A stretch of 64,000 bases of DNA from UBA6522 sp965237785. GTDB taxonomy: Bacteria > Pseudomonadota > Gammaproteobacteria > Steroidobacterales > Rariloculaceae. The notes below the pieces were generated by a model, which was not told the origin of the DNA, made no database searches, and worked only from the letters and a program-made list of their open reading frames with translations. The stretch lies in the NCBI GenBank assembly GCA_965237785.1, contig OZ250159.1, positions 2,170,001 through 2,234,000 of the forward strand. Direction: 5' to 3'. Shown here piece by piece: positions 51,277 to 59,604 of this stretch (the stretch's first letter is position 1; each line of letters opens with the position of its first letter). The translations under genes and the position numbers were made by a program.

Positions 51277-52521
51277 TTACGCGAATACGCCCCAGACAAG
51301 GTAGATCGCCACACCCACCAGCCCACCCACCAGGGTGCCGTTGATACGGATGAATTGCAGGTCCCGACCGATATAGAGTTCGATCCGGGCGGATGTGGCC
51401 GCGGGATCCCACTGCTCGATGGTTTCGGAGATAAACGCACTCAGCGGTTCACGGTAGTTCTCGACCAGGTACAGGATCAAGTTTCGCAGCCAGCGATTAA
51501 CGCGCCGGTTGACATCAACGTCCTCCCGGAGCCCGTGACCGATGGCCTGCAATTCGCCGTCGATCGCCAATCGGCTCAGCGACCGCGGGTCGCGCAGTGA
51601 CGCCACGAGTGACTCGCGGACCTTCAGCCACACTTCGTGGAAGTAGTCTCGCACGGCGGGGTGATCGAGGAATTCGTCCTTGAGCGCGCGACTGTACCGC
51701 ATCAATTCCGGATCTTCGTTCAACGCCGTACGGAGTTCGCCGAGCCGCTCATTGAAATGGGCTCGGGCCGGGTGATTCGGATCGTCGCCGATTTCCTCGA
51801 GTACGCGCTGGAGTTCGGCTACGAGTTGATCGTAGATCTCCCGGTCGACGAATTTCGGCAACCACCAGGGGCTGCGGTCCTCGATACGTTCACGGATGCG
51901 CTCCTTGTTGCGCTCCAATTGCTCGCGGCCGAATTGCACCAGTCGGTCGACCACCGCCTGCGAGTGCTCCCCGGACGAGACCACGTCCAGAGCGGCCTGC
52001 AACGCCGAAGCCAGCGGCGCTCGATTCAGGGCGCTACGCAATGTATCCCGGAGCGCGGACCGCAATTGGGCGCTGTCGGTCGCGTGCAGTAACCACACCA
52101 GCCCGACACTGATGTCGCGGCCCAGATTGCGGGCGTTGTCGGTCACGGCAAGCCACGCTCCGGCGCGCGTCGCCAGGTCGACCCGTTCCAGCCGCGCGGC
52201 GACGGTTTCCCGCACGAGGAAATGATCGCGGACGAAGTCCGCCAAGACGCGGCCGATTTCGTCCTTGCGCGTCGGCACGATGGCAGTGTGGGGAACGGGC
52301 AGTCCCAGGGGATGGCGGAACAGCGCCGTCACCGCAAACCAGTCCGCCAGCGCGCCGATGAGCCCGGCTTCCGCGAACGCCCGGATCAGGCCCAACCAAG
52401 GGTACCGGTCCAGCGATAGACTCGAAGCGACGAACAACACCGCCATGGCAACGAGGAGCCCCGTGGCAATCCAGCGCATTCGCGCCAGACGGCGCGCCAT
52501 CACCGCTTCGGCGGTATTCAT
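51277..52521 (-). CDS. DUF445 membrane protein
   Basis: A 414-residue protein of the DUF445 (YjiN-like) family, function unknown. One hydrophobic segment near residues 18-35, then the conserved GLIGALADWFAVTALFRHPLGLPVPHTAIVP block, where family members carry the same D-W-F-A-V motif. A long helical, charged middle (residues ~90-380) is followed by a second membrane segment at the C-terminus (LVGGLVGVAIYLVW). It overlaps pyrF by 4 bp. Confidence 0.9.
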   Translation of the reverse strand: MNTAEAVMARRLARMRWIATGLLVAMAVLFVASSLSLDRYPWLGLIRAFAEAGLIGALADWFAVTALFRHPLGLPVPHTAIVPTRKDEIGRVLADFVRDHFLVRETVAARLERVDLATRAGAWLAVTDNARNLGRDISVGLVWLLHATDSAQLRSALRDTLRSALNRAPLASALQAALDVVSSGEHSQAVVDRLVQFGREQLERNKERIRERIEDRSPWWLPKFVDREIYDQLVAELQRVLEEIGDDPNHPARAHFNERLGELRTALNEDPELMRYSRALKDEFLDHPAVRDYFHEVWLKVRESLVASLRDPRSLSRLAIDGELQAIGHGLREDVDVNRRVNRWLRNLILYLVENYREPLSAFISETIEQWDPAATSARIELYIGRDLQFIRINGTLVGGLVGVAIYLVWGVFA

Positions 52522-53249
52522 TGCAACGCGGCTTCGATCTCCGCTTGCACGGCCTCGGCCGCCCGCCGGGGACTGGGTGCACCGCGGATCGGCCGGCCAA
52601 GCACCATATAATCCGCACCGCCCGCCAAAGCCCGCGCCGGGGTCACGACGCGCTTTTGATCGTCTTGGGAATTTGCTGCCGGGCGAATTCCCGGGGTCAC
52701 GATCAGGGGGCCAGGCCCAAGTGTCTCGCGGAGCGCGGCGGCTTCCTGACCGGAGGCGATGAGGCCGTCGCTGCCGGCGGCCACTGCGATCTTCGCACGC
52801 TGCACTACCAGGCTTTCGACATCCATACCGACGCCCATCTCACGCAAATCCTCGGGACCGATGCTGGTGAGCACGGTAACCGCGAGCACCTTGAGCGAGC
52901 CCTTCTCCGATGCCGCCGCCTCGATGATCGCGCGATCGCCGTGAACCGTCAGAAAGGCAGCGCCGCGACCGGCAAGCTGCCGCACCGCTGCCGCGACCGT
53001 CGCCGGAATATCGTACAACTTGAGGTCCGCGAAAACCTGTTTGTCCCGTTCGAGCAACCAATCCAGCAACTCGAAGTAACACCCGGAGGCCATCATCTCC
53101 AGACCAATCTTGTAGAACTCCACGGCATCGCCCAACTCGCGGACGAGGGCCCTGGCGGCTTCCGCGCCAGGGACGTCCAGGGCGACGATCAGGCGTTGGC
53201 TCGGCGGGATCAACCGGTCGGGGGCGGACTCTGCGGGCATGCTCGTCAT
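52518..53249 (-). CDS. pyrF: Orotidine 5'-phosphate decarboxylase
   Basis: PyrF makes UMP from OMP. The 243-residue protein contains LIVALDVPG, the catalytic VFADLKLYDIPATV (Asp-Lys-x-x-Asp), TVHGD, and VTPGIRP near the end. The start at 53249 gives an N-terminal extension of ~17 residues; a nearer start cannot be chosen with confidence. Confidence 0.96.
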   Translation of the reverse strand: MTSMPAESAPDRLIPPSQRLIVALDVPGAEAARALVRELGDAVEFYKIGLEMMASGCYFELLDWLLERDKQVFADLKLYDIPATVAAAVRQLAGRGAAFLTVHGDRAIIEAAASEKGSLKVLAVTVLTSIGPEDLREMGVGMDVESLVVQRAKIAVAAGSDGLIASGQEAAALRETLGPGPLIVTPGIRPAANSQDDQKRVVTPARALAGGADYMVLGRPIRGAPSPRRAAEAVQAEIEAALQ

Positions 53250-53280
53250 TCTAGCCGGAACACCTCACCGATGTGCGTCC

Positions 53281-53310
53281 TTCAATTCGTCCTACTTCAA
53301 TTCGTCCTAC
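53281..53310. repeat. Perfect tandem duplication, 2 x 15 bp
   Basis: TTCAATTCGTCCTAC occurs twice in direct succession in the 130-bp gap between pyrF and the aldolase-family gene. Confidence 0.85.
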
Positions 53311-53381
53311 AACCCACATTTGTTCGTAACATTTACCATGATGGGTTCGCGGTGGCTGCGTCGTATGGGCGGCGCGCGCCG

Positions 53382-54143
53382 TCAGCGCCGGTACGAAGGG
53401 TCGTCGCGGTCGAGTATCTCGCGCAGCTCCCGGAAGTGGTCTTCGCTCAGGTCGGGATAGTGCCGCCATTGCCGTTCGGTCTTGGCCGCCACGCGGTCGG
53501 AAACGAAGCGCAGCTTCCTGCCGGTCTGCAGGGCGGTAATGTAGGTGCAGCAGGCGCGCTCGAAGTAATAGAGATCGTCGAACGCCTGGGCGACCGTCGG
53601 ACCGATCACGATCACCCCGTGGTGGCGCATGAGCAGGATGGGCTTGTCCCCCACCAGGCCGGCGATGCGTTCCGCCTCGTCTTCCAGGCCCATGCCGTCG
53701 AACTCGTCATCGATGGTCACGCGCCCCCAGAAGCGCATGGCGTTCATGTCGATCGGCGGCAGCGTCGGATCGTCCAGACACGCCAGCGCCGTCGCGAACT
53801 TCGAGTGAACGTGCAGCAGGCAGCGAGCATCCCGCACGTTCCGATGGATGCTGCCGTGGAGCGCCCAGGCCGTCGGGTCGGGCGCGTCCGGGCGCTCCAT
53901 CGTGCTGGTATCCCCGGCATCGAGCAACAGTAGCTCGCTCGCCCCGATCCGCGAGAAATGGCGGCCCCGCGGGTTCATCAGAATCCTCGTTCCCGCTTCG
54001 TCGACGGCCAGGCTGAAGTGATTGGCGACCGATTCGTGCAGGTCGAAGCGCGCCGCCCAACGGAACGCGCACGCCAGAGCGATGCGCTCGTCGGCGAAGT
54101 CCATGCCTGGGTTATCGGCAACTACGGGCGGCTCGTCGGCCAT
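53382..54143 (-). CDS. Class II aldolase/adducin-family protein
   Basis: A 253-residue zinc-dependent aldolase-fold protein. Metal ligands are seen in LLHVHSKFATAL (His-x-His) and MRHHGVIVIG, with SVANHFSLAV and MNPRGRHFSRI earlier. Members include fuculose- and ribulose-phosphate aldolases and decarboxylases; the lack of nearby sugar genes leaves the substrate open. The C-terminus (RQWRHYP.LSEDHFRELREIL) resembles the large uncharacterised proteobacterial subgroup. Confidence 0.87.
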   Translation of the reverse strand: MADEPPVVADNPGMDFADERIALACAFRWAARFDLHESVANHFSLAVDEAGTRILMNPRGRHFSRIGASELLLLDAGDTSTMERPDAPDPTAWALHGSIHRNVRDARCLLHVHSKFATALACLDDPTLPPIDMNAMRFWGRVTIDDEFDGMGLEDEAERIAGLVGDKPILLMRHHGVIVIGPTVAQAFDDLYYFERACCTYITALQTGRKLRFVSDRVAAKTERQWRHYPDLSEDHFRELREILDRDDPSYRR

Positions 54144-54289
54144 GGCCTCTACTCCCTACCTGAAAGGATAGGAAATTCTATCGCGTTTTCACCGATGTTC
54201 GCCGCCGGGGCGCCTGCGGATCCGCATGTTGCCAGGGCGCGCGCTCGACGTCAGTGCCCGCGCGCAACCGCGTGGCGGGTGCCGATTGC

Positions 54290-55441
54290 CTACCGCGCAG
54301 CGCTCTCTCCGAGTACGGCCGCGTGGGCCTGCAAGGCGAATCGATCCGTCATGCCGGCAATGTAATCCGCCACCGCCCGGGCCGACCCTTCCGCCCCAGC
54401 GCGGTCGTCGGCCGCGCGGGCGCGGTGCGAATGCTCCGGCGGCATGCGGTCGAAGTTTTCGCGGAAGGCGGCAAACAACGTCGTCACGATCCCATGGGCC
54501 TCGTCGCTCATCCCGCGCACTCGCGGGTGCCGGTAGAGGTGCTCGCGAAGAAATGCTTTCAGGGTCCGCTGCGCCTCCGCGAATGGCTCGCTGAAACCGA
54601 TCAACGGTTCCTCGTGCTCGCGCACGGCGTCGATGCCGCGCGGTGCAAGGCGTTGTATTCGAGCTTCGCTGGTGGCCACCAGGTCGCCCACCAACGCATT
54701 GATCATGGCCCGCCCGACTTCGTAAATGCGTTGCCGAGGACCAATTCGCGGATACCGATGCTCCACGGCCCGCAGCCAACGGGCGAAGAATTCGACCTCC
54801 CCGAGATCGTCCAGGTGGAGTAAGCCAGACCTCAGGCCGTCATCCACATCGTGGGTGTTATAGGCGATTTCATCGGCGAGATTCGCCAACTGGGCCTCCA
54901 GTCCCGGTTGCCGCCGGGCAAGGAAGTGCCGGCCCATTTCGCCCAACGTCCGGGCGCGTTCAGGCGTACAGTGCTTCAGGATTCCCTCGCGTGTCTCGAA
55001 GGTCAGATTCAACCCGCGGAAAGACGCATACCTGTCCTCCAACCGATCCACGACGCGCAGCGACTGCAGATTGTGTTCGAAGCCGCCGAACGCCTGCATG
55101 CACTCATCGAGTGCGTCCTGGCCTGCGTGGCCGAACGGTGTGTGTCCGAGATCGTGGGCAAGGCTGATCGCCTCGGCCAGGTCTTCGTTGAGCCGCATGG
55201 CTCGCGCCATGGTTCGCGCAATCTGCGCGACCTCCAGGGAATGGGTCAGTCGGGTTCGATAGTGATCGCCCTCGTGATTGACGAATACCTGCGTTTTGTA
55301 GACGAGACGCCGAAACGACGCGGAATGGATGATCCGGCCGCGGTCCCGCTGGAGTTCGGTGCGGTGGCTCGGCGGATCCTCTGCGTGGACGCGGCCGCGG
55401 GAATTGTCCTCGGTCGCCGCATAGGGTGCGAGCCCGGTCAC
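54290..55441 (-). CDS. dgt: dGTPase-like HD-domain protein
   Basis: A deoxyguanosinetriphosphate triphosphohydrolase-like protein of the HD superfamily. Of 383 residues, the HD signature is intact: RLTHSLEVAQIAR, SLAHDLGHTPFGHAGQ with His-Asp, and LADEIAYNTHDVDDGL. RIIHSASFRRLVYKTQVF is also conserved. The GTG start at 55441 overlaps the aroB stop as GTGA. The frame is open further upstream, but only as a shadow of aroB. Confidence 0.94.
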   Translation of the reverse strand: MTGLAPYAATEDNSRGRVHAEDPPSHRTELQRDRGRIIHSASFRRLVYKTQVFVNHEGDHYRTRLTHSLEVAQIARTMARAMRLNEDLAEAISLAHDLGHTPFGHAGQDALDECMQAFGGFEHNLQSLRVVDRLEDRYASFRGLNLTFETREGILKHCTPERARTLGEMGRHFLARRQPGLEAQLANLADEIAYNTHDVDDGLRSGLLHLDDLGEVEFFARWLRAVEHRYPRIGPRQRIYEVGRAMINALVGDLVATSEARIQRLAPRGIDAVREHEEPLIGFSEPFAEAQRTLKAFLREHLYRHPRVRGMSDEAHGIVTTLFAAFRENFDRMPPEHSHRARAADDRAGAEGSARAVADYIAGMTDRFALQAHAAVLGESAAR

Positions 55442-56580
55442 GGGTCGTCGCGGCGGGCGAGCGGCGATGCGGTGGCAGGCCCCGCGGACTTGCCGCCGCC
55501 GTGGGCCGCGGCGCGGGATTGAATGACGTGCTTCAGCAGCGCCGCATCCGGAGCCGGAGCGACTACGGCCGCGCCGAGGCGATCGAGGAATATCATGTTG
55601 AGACCGCTTGCGCCGGCTTTCTTGTCCAGGTTCATGACCTTGAGAAGCGCTTCGGCATCGATCGCGCCGGTGGCGATCGGCAGCCGGGCACGCGCCAGCA
55701 ACGACTCGACGCGCAGGCAGTCGTCGGCCGGGATCATGCCCAGTTCCCTGGAAGTCCACGCCGCCAGCGCGATCCCCACGGCCACGGCTTCACCGTGCAG
55801 CCAGTCCCGGTAGGCGCCGATGGATTCCAGCGCGTGCCCGAACGTGTGCCCCAGATTCAACAGCGCACGCCGGCCCTGTTCCAGCTCATCCTCCGCGACG
55901 ATGGCCGCCTTGATCTCGCAACTGCGCCGCACGATGTAGGCCAGCGCGGCGTCATCGTACGCGAGGATCGCTTCCATATGCTCTTCCAGCCAGTCGAGGA
56001 ACGCCTCGTCGAGGATCAGCCCGTGCTTGATGACCTCCGCCAAACCGGCGGAAAACTCCCGCCGCGGCAGGCTCGCAAGCGTGTCCGTGTCGGCAATGAC
56101 GCCGATCGGCTGATGGAAGGCCCCGATCATGTTCTTGGCCCGGGGATGGTTCACCGCGGTCTTGCCGCCCACGGAAGCATCAACCTGGGCGAGCAGGGTC
56201 GTGGGAATCTGCACGAACGCGACTCCCCGCTGATAACACGCGGCGGCAAACCCGGTGATGTCACCGACTACTCCGCCACCCAAGGCCACAAGACACGCGT
56301 CGCGGCGAAATCCTTCCTCCACCAACCGGTCGACGATGCTTGCCAACGTGGCAAGGTTTTTCTCTGCTTCGCCGTCTGGAAGCACCAGAACACGCTGCAC
56401 TGCCGCTCCAAGGGATCGTTCCAACTTGCGCAGGTACAGCGGCGCGACCACTTCGTTGGTGACGATCAACACCTGCTTTGCCGGAATCGTCTGCCGAACC
56501 CGCTCACTGTCGCCGATCAGCCCCGGTCCTATATGGATGGGGTAGCTGCGCTCACCCAATGAAACCCGTACTGTTTCCAC
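55438..56580 (-). CDS. aroB: 3-dehydroquinate synthase
   Basis: AroB performs the second step of the shikimate pathway. The 380 residues contain LPDGEAEKNLATL, LGGGVVGDITGFAA, FVQIPTTLLAQVDASVGGKTAVNHP and LNLGHTFGHALE (zinc His). I choose the GTG at 56580 (ETVRVSLGERSYPI), 19 bp after aroK; upstream codons of the frame would overlap aroK. The C-terminal ~25 residues are an extra Ala/Gly-rich tail. Confidence 0.96.
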   Translation of the reverse strand: METVRVSLGERSYPIHIGPGLIGDSERVRQTIPAKQVLIVTNEVVAPLYLRKLERSLGAAVQRVLVLPDGEAEKNLATLASIVDRLVEEGFRRDACLVALGGGVVGDITGFAAACYQRGVAFVQIPTTLLAQVDASVGGKTAVNHPRAKNMIGAFHQPIGVIADTDTLASLPRREFSAGLAEVIKHGLILDEAFLDWLEEHMEAILAYDDAALAYIVRRSCEIKAAIVAEDELEQGRRALLNLGHTFGHALESIGAYRDWLHGEAVAVGIALAAWTSRELGMIPADDCLRVESLLARARLPIATGAIDAEALLKVMNLDKKAGASGLNMIFLDRLGAAVVAPAPDAALLKHVIQSRAAAHGGGKSAGPATASPLARRDDP

Positions 56581-56599
56581 GGCGCTCAACCGGATCGCC

Positions 56600-57172
56600 T
56601 CATTGCACTGTGGCCGTGGACGCGCTTGCGGAGCCGGACCGCACGGGCGCGAACCCATGCTCGTGCAAGCGGGCCATGATCTCCCCGGCCACGGTCCCGG
56701 CCCGATTATTCGCAGTCACAACCGTGATGTGCGCAATCTCTTCGTACAGCGGGCCGCGAACCTCCATCAGCTGCCGGAGAATCAGCGCCGGGTCGCCGTC
56801 GAGGAGCAGCGGTCTGTTTTTGGCATGACGGGTCCTTCGCAACTGGTAAGCGACGCTGGTCTTGAGGTAGACGACGGTGCCGCCATCCCTCAACAACTTG
56901 CGGCTGCCGGCATCGAGAATCGCGCCGCCACCGGTGGCGAGCACGACGTTCCGCTGCTGGATCAGATCGGCGATAACGGTGCGTTCCCGCTCCCTGAATC
57001 CCTGCTCACCTTCCTTTTCGAAGATGAACGGAATGTCCACGCCGGTGCGGCGTTCGATCTCCGCGTCGCTGTCAATGAACTCCATCTCCAACTCCCTGGC
57101 CAGGTGCCGCCCGACGGCGGTCTTGCCGGACCCCATCGGGCCAACCAGCACGACATTGGTTTTGCTGCTCAC
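56600..57172 (-). CDS. aroK: Shikimate kinase
   Basis: AroK phosphorylates shikimate. The 190-residue kinase has P-loop VLVGPMGSGKTAVGRHLA, the shikimate-binding FIDSDAEIERR and GGGAIL, and the lid RTRHAKNRPLL. The start is the GTG at 57172. The linkage pilQ-aroK-aroB is conserved in gammaproteobacteria, here interrupted by DUF2237 and by damage to pilQ. Confidence 0.96.
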   Translation of the reverse strand: MSSKTNVVLVGPMGSGKTAVGRHLARELEMEFIDSDAEIERRTGVDIPFIFEKEGEQGFRERERTVIADLIQQRNVVLATGGGAILDAGSRKLLRDGGTVVYLKTSVAYQLRRTRHAKNRPLLLDGDPALILRQLMEVRGPLYEEIAHITVVTANNRAGTVAGEIMARLHEHGFAPVRSGSASASTATVQ

Positions 57173-57236
57173 GCGACGGGATTCTACCAGCACCGGAGAC
57201 GGCACACTGGCCCACGTGGCTCACCGATATGCGTCA

Positions 57237-57378
57237 CGATGGAGTGTGCGGACAGACTCGCTCGCTTAATCTCGCCTCGCCGTCCTGGCTCGGCTCGAAT
57301 CGGGGGCTCGTCGCTTTTCGCCATCCCTGGCACGCTCCTCGCCCACGACACTCGCAAGTCTGTCCGCACACTCCATCG
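57237..57378. repeat. 22-bp perfect inverted repeat flanking 98 bp
   Basis: CGATGGAGTGTGCGGACAGACT minus its first bases reads the same on the other strand at 57357-57378 (complement arms 57237-57258 and 57357-57378). It lies between the divergent aroK and DUF2237 genes and contains no ORF of note. It could be a small non-autonomous element or a large cruciform. Confidence 0.85.
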
Positions 57379-57484
57379 CACCTCGACGCACCGCGATGAT
57401 GGGCGCGCGCATGGATTTGACGAGCCGCCGAGCAGGCGGGCATCATCGCGCTGGCTGGCAATTCCCTTTGTATCAGGAAGTCCA

Positions 57485-57856
57485 ATGGACCGGTCGATTA
57501 ACGTATTCGGCGAGCCTCTGGAAGACTGCAGTGGAGATCCGGTCACCGGATTCTTTCGCGACGGCTGCTGCAATACCGGCAATGACGATCCGGGGTCCCA
57601 CACGGTCTGCATTCGCGTGACTCGGGAGTTCCTGGACTTCTCCCGCTCCAGAGGCAACGATCTGACGACACCACACCCGGAATTCGAGTTTCCCGGGCTC
57701 AAGCCCGGGCATCGGTGGTGCTTGTGCGCGGCACGCTGGCTCGAAGCATACCAGCGCGGGATGGCGCCCCGGGTCATGCTCAAGGCAACCCATGCCCGTG
57801 CCCTGGAGGTGGTCCCGCTGTCGGTGCTGAGGAAATACGCCGCCGATCTGAATTAG
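57485..57856 (+). CDS. DUF2237 family protein
   Basis: A 123-residue protein of the conserved DUF2237 family, function unknown. The hallmark blocks are there: NVFGEPLEDC, DPVTGFFRDGCCNTG, HTVCIRVTREFLDFSRSRGNDL, EFEFPGLKPGHRWCLCAARWLEA and MLKATHARALEVVPL. Several conserved Cys suggest metal or redox chemistry. AGGAAG 7 bp before the ATG at 57485 supports this start; the frame is open much further upstream but noncoding. Confidence 0.92.
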   Translation: MDRSINVFGEPLEDCSGDPVTGFFRDGCCNTGNDDPGSHTVCIRVTREFLDFSRSRGNDLTTPHPEFEFPGLKPGHRWCLCAARWLEAYQRGMAPRVMLKATHARALEVVPLSVLRKYAADLN

Positions 57857-57901
57857 CGCATAGTTCCACCTGCACCGCTTCCATGGTCACCATCGGCACG
57901 T

Positions 57902-58171
57902 TCATTCGCGCAGAATCTTCGGCGTCACGAAGACAATGAGTTCCACCTCCTTCTCGACCGTGACCCGCGAGCGAAACAGCCGGCCCAGCGCGGGAACGTC
58001 GCCCAGAACCGGCACCTTGTTCGTCGTCTCGCGGGACTCGGTCTCGAGAATCCCTCCCAGAACCACGGTCTCTCCGTCACCGACAAGAACCTGGGTCATG
58101 ATCGACCGTGTGTCGATGCTGGGAACGAAGCCGCCGGTGGCGCTTGAAACCAACTGTCCCACCGAATCCTT
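57902..58171 (-). pseudogene. pilQ: pilQ, only the C-terminal ~90 codons left
   Basis: The frame reads KDSVGQLVSS, GGFVPSIDTRSIMTQVLVGDGETVVLGGILE, VPVLGDVPALGRLFRS and ELIVFVTPKILRE, the end of the type IV pilus secretin PilQ. Similarity stops around 58171 and the frame ends at a TGA near 58217. The missing ~600 residues are replaced by AT-richer sequence leading into integrase genes, so this end of pilQ has been cut off by insertion or deletion. Confidence 0.85.
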
Positions 58172-58403
58172 GGTTTTGATTTCTTGAACTATTGCGTTTT
58201 CGCAACAAGTGACCCTTCAGTACGTCCGACTTGTATAACTTAATGTAATTTATGAACTTTTTAGAGTCTCCACCGACGATCATGATGTTGTGTTTTCGCC
58301 CAACATGCGCTTCAATTGTCCCCAATTTGATGCCCGGTGGTTCCGGTATGCTTACGGATCCGGCGGGGCACAACAGGGAAAACAGGCTTAATTGAGGGGC
58401 TCG

Positions 58404-59588
58404 ATGGGTGCCAAGAAACAGGTCCGGTTGACTAAACGCTCTGTGGACGCACTACGGGCGAATGGCAAGGATACGGTGGTATGGGACCGGGACCTGACCG
58501 GTTTCGGGGTTCGTGTGTACGGCTCGGGCCGAAAGGTCTATACGGTGCAGTCGCGCGGACCGAACGGGTCTATCCGGGTGAGCCTGGGAGCACACGGGAC
58601 CGTGCCCGCGAAGTCGGCGAGAAAAAAAGCCGTTGAGATCATCGGCCGCATCAAGCAGGGCGAGGAAAAGGGAGGGGTGGAGCCGCTCACGATCGCGCGA
58701 CTTTCTGACCGTTTCCTGCGCGACTACGTGGCAGTGCATTGCAAGCCGGGAACCCAGGGAGCTTACCGGGGGATTCTCAAGAACCACATTGTGCCGACGC
58801 TCGGCGAGCGCCCGGTGGCATCGGTCGGCAGGGCAGATGTGACGGCATTGCATCAGCAGCTGCATAAAACGCCTCCACTCGCCAACAACACCGTGAAGTT
58901 GTTGTCGCGAATGATGACGCTGGCGGAGTCCTGGGAACTGATCCCGCCGGGGTCGAATCCGTGCCGCATGGTACGGCGGTACAGGATACCGGAGCGGGAA
59001 CGCTTACTGAGACGCAGCGAATTGAGGCGCCTGGGCCGCGCATTGAGGGAAGCGGAGGCGGACGGCTCCGAGTGGCCGGGCGCGATCGCGGCGATACGGC
59101 TGCTTGTACTGACCGGGTGCCGGCGTTCGGAGATCCTGTCGTTGCGGTGGGATGACGTGGACCGTACGGCAAGAGTGCTGAGGCTGCGCGACAGCAAGAC
59201 GGGTCCGCGCATGGTGCCGCTAACCAAACCCGTGGAGGCGGTCCTTGATGCCATACCCCGAAAGGCCGGGTCGAAGTACGTGATCGTGGGTAAACGTTTC
59301 GGGACGAGCGTATCGACGATTTTCGATTATTGGGAACGAATCCGGGAACGGGCGGGTCTGTCCGACGTGCGGTTGCACGATCTTCGTCACAACTACGCTT
59401 CGAGGGCGCTCGCGCTTGGCGAGGGGCTGCACACCATCGGCAGGTTGTTGGGACATCGCCATATGGTGTCCACGGCGCGGTATGCGCACTTGATGCGCGA
59501 TCAGGAGAAGGTTGCGGCAGCAAGGGTAGCCGCGAGTATCCGGAAGCATATTGTCGGACGGGACAGAGAATCGGAACGAGCCAAATGA
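58404..59588 (+). CDS. Tyrosine-recombinase integrase 1
   Basis: A 394-residue phage-type integrase. The N-terminal arm-binding region (LTKRSVDALRANGKDTVVWDRDLTGFGVRV) is of the P4-integrase type; the SAM-like core-binding domain follows (~residues 95-180). The catalytic set is LTGCRRSEILSL (Arg), SKTGPR (Lys), HDLRHNYASRA (His-x-x-Arg), LGHRH (His) and TARYAHL (Tyr). GAGGGG precedes the ATG at 58404. It lies next to the broken pilQ and presumably integrated there. Confidence 0.93.
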   Translation: MGAKKQVRLTKRSVDALRANGKDTVVWDRDLTGFGVRVYGSGRKVYTVQSRGPNGSIRVSLGAHGTVPAKSARKKAVEIIGRIKQGEEKGGVEPLTIARLSDRFLRDYVAVHCKPGTQGAYRGILKNHIVPTLGERPVASVGRADVTALHQQLHKTPPLANNTVKLLSRMMTLAESWELIPPGSNPCRMVRRYRIPERERLLRRSELRRLGRALREAEADGSEWPGAIAAIRLLVLTGCRRSEILSLRWDDVDRTARVLRLRDSKTGPRMVPLTKPVEAVLDAIPRKAGSKYVIVGKRFGTSVSTIFDYWERIRERAGLSDVRLHDLRHNYASRALALGEGLHTIGRLLGHRHMVSTARYAHLMRDQEKVAAARVAASIRKHIVGRDRESERAK

Positions 59589-59604
59589 GGGCAAGCGAAT
59601 CACG

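Noticed and set aside
58077..58373. Minus-strand frame overlapping the pilQ remnant
   Set aside because: It reads the pilQ end out of frame and then AT-rich element sequence; no family resemblance.
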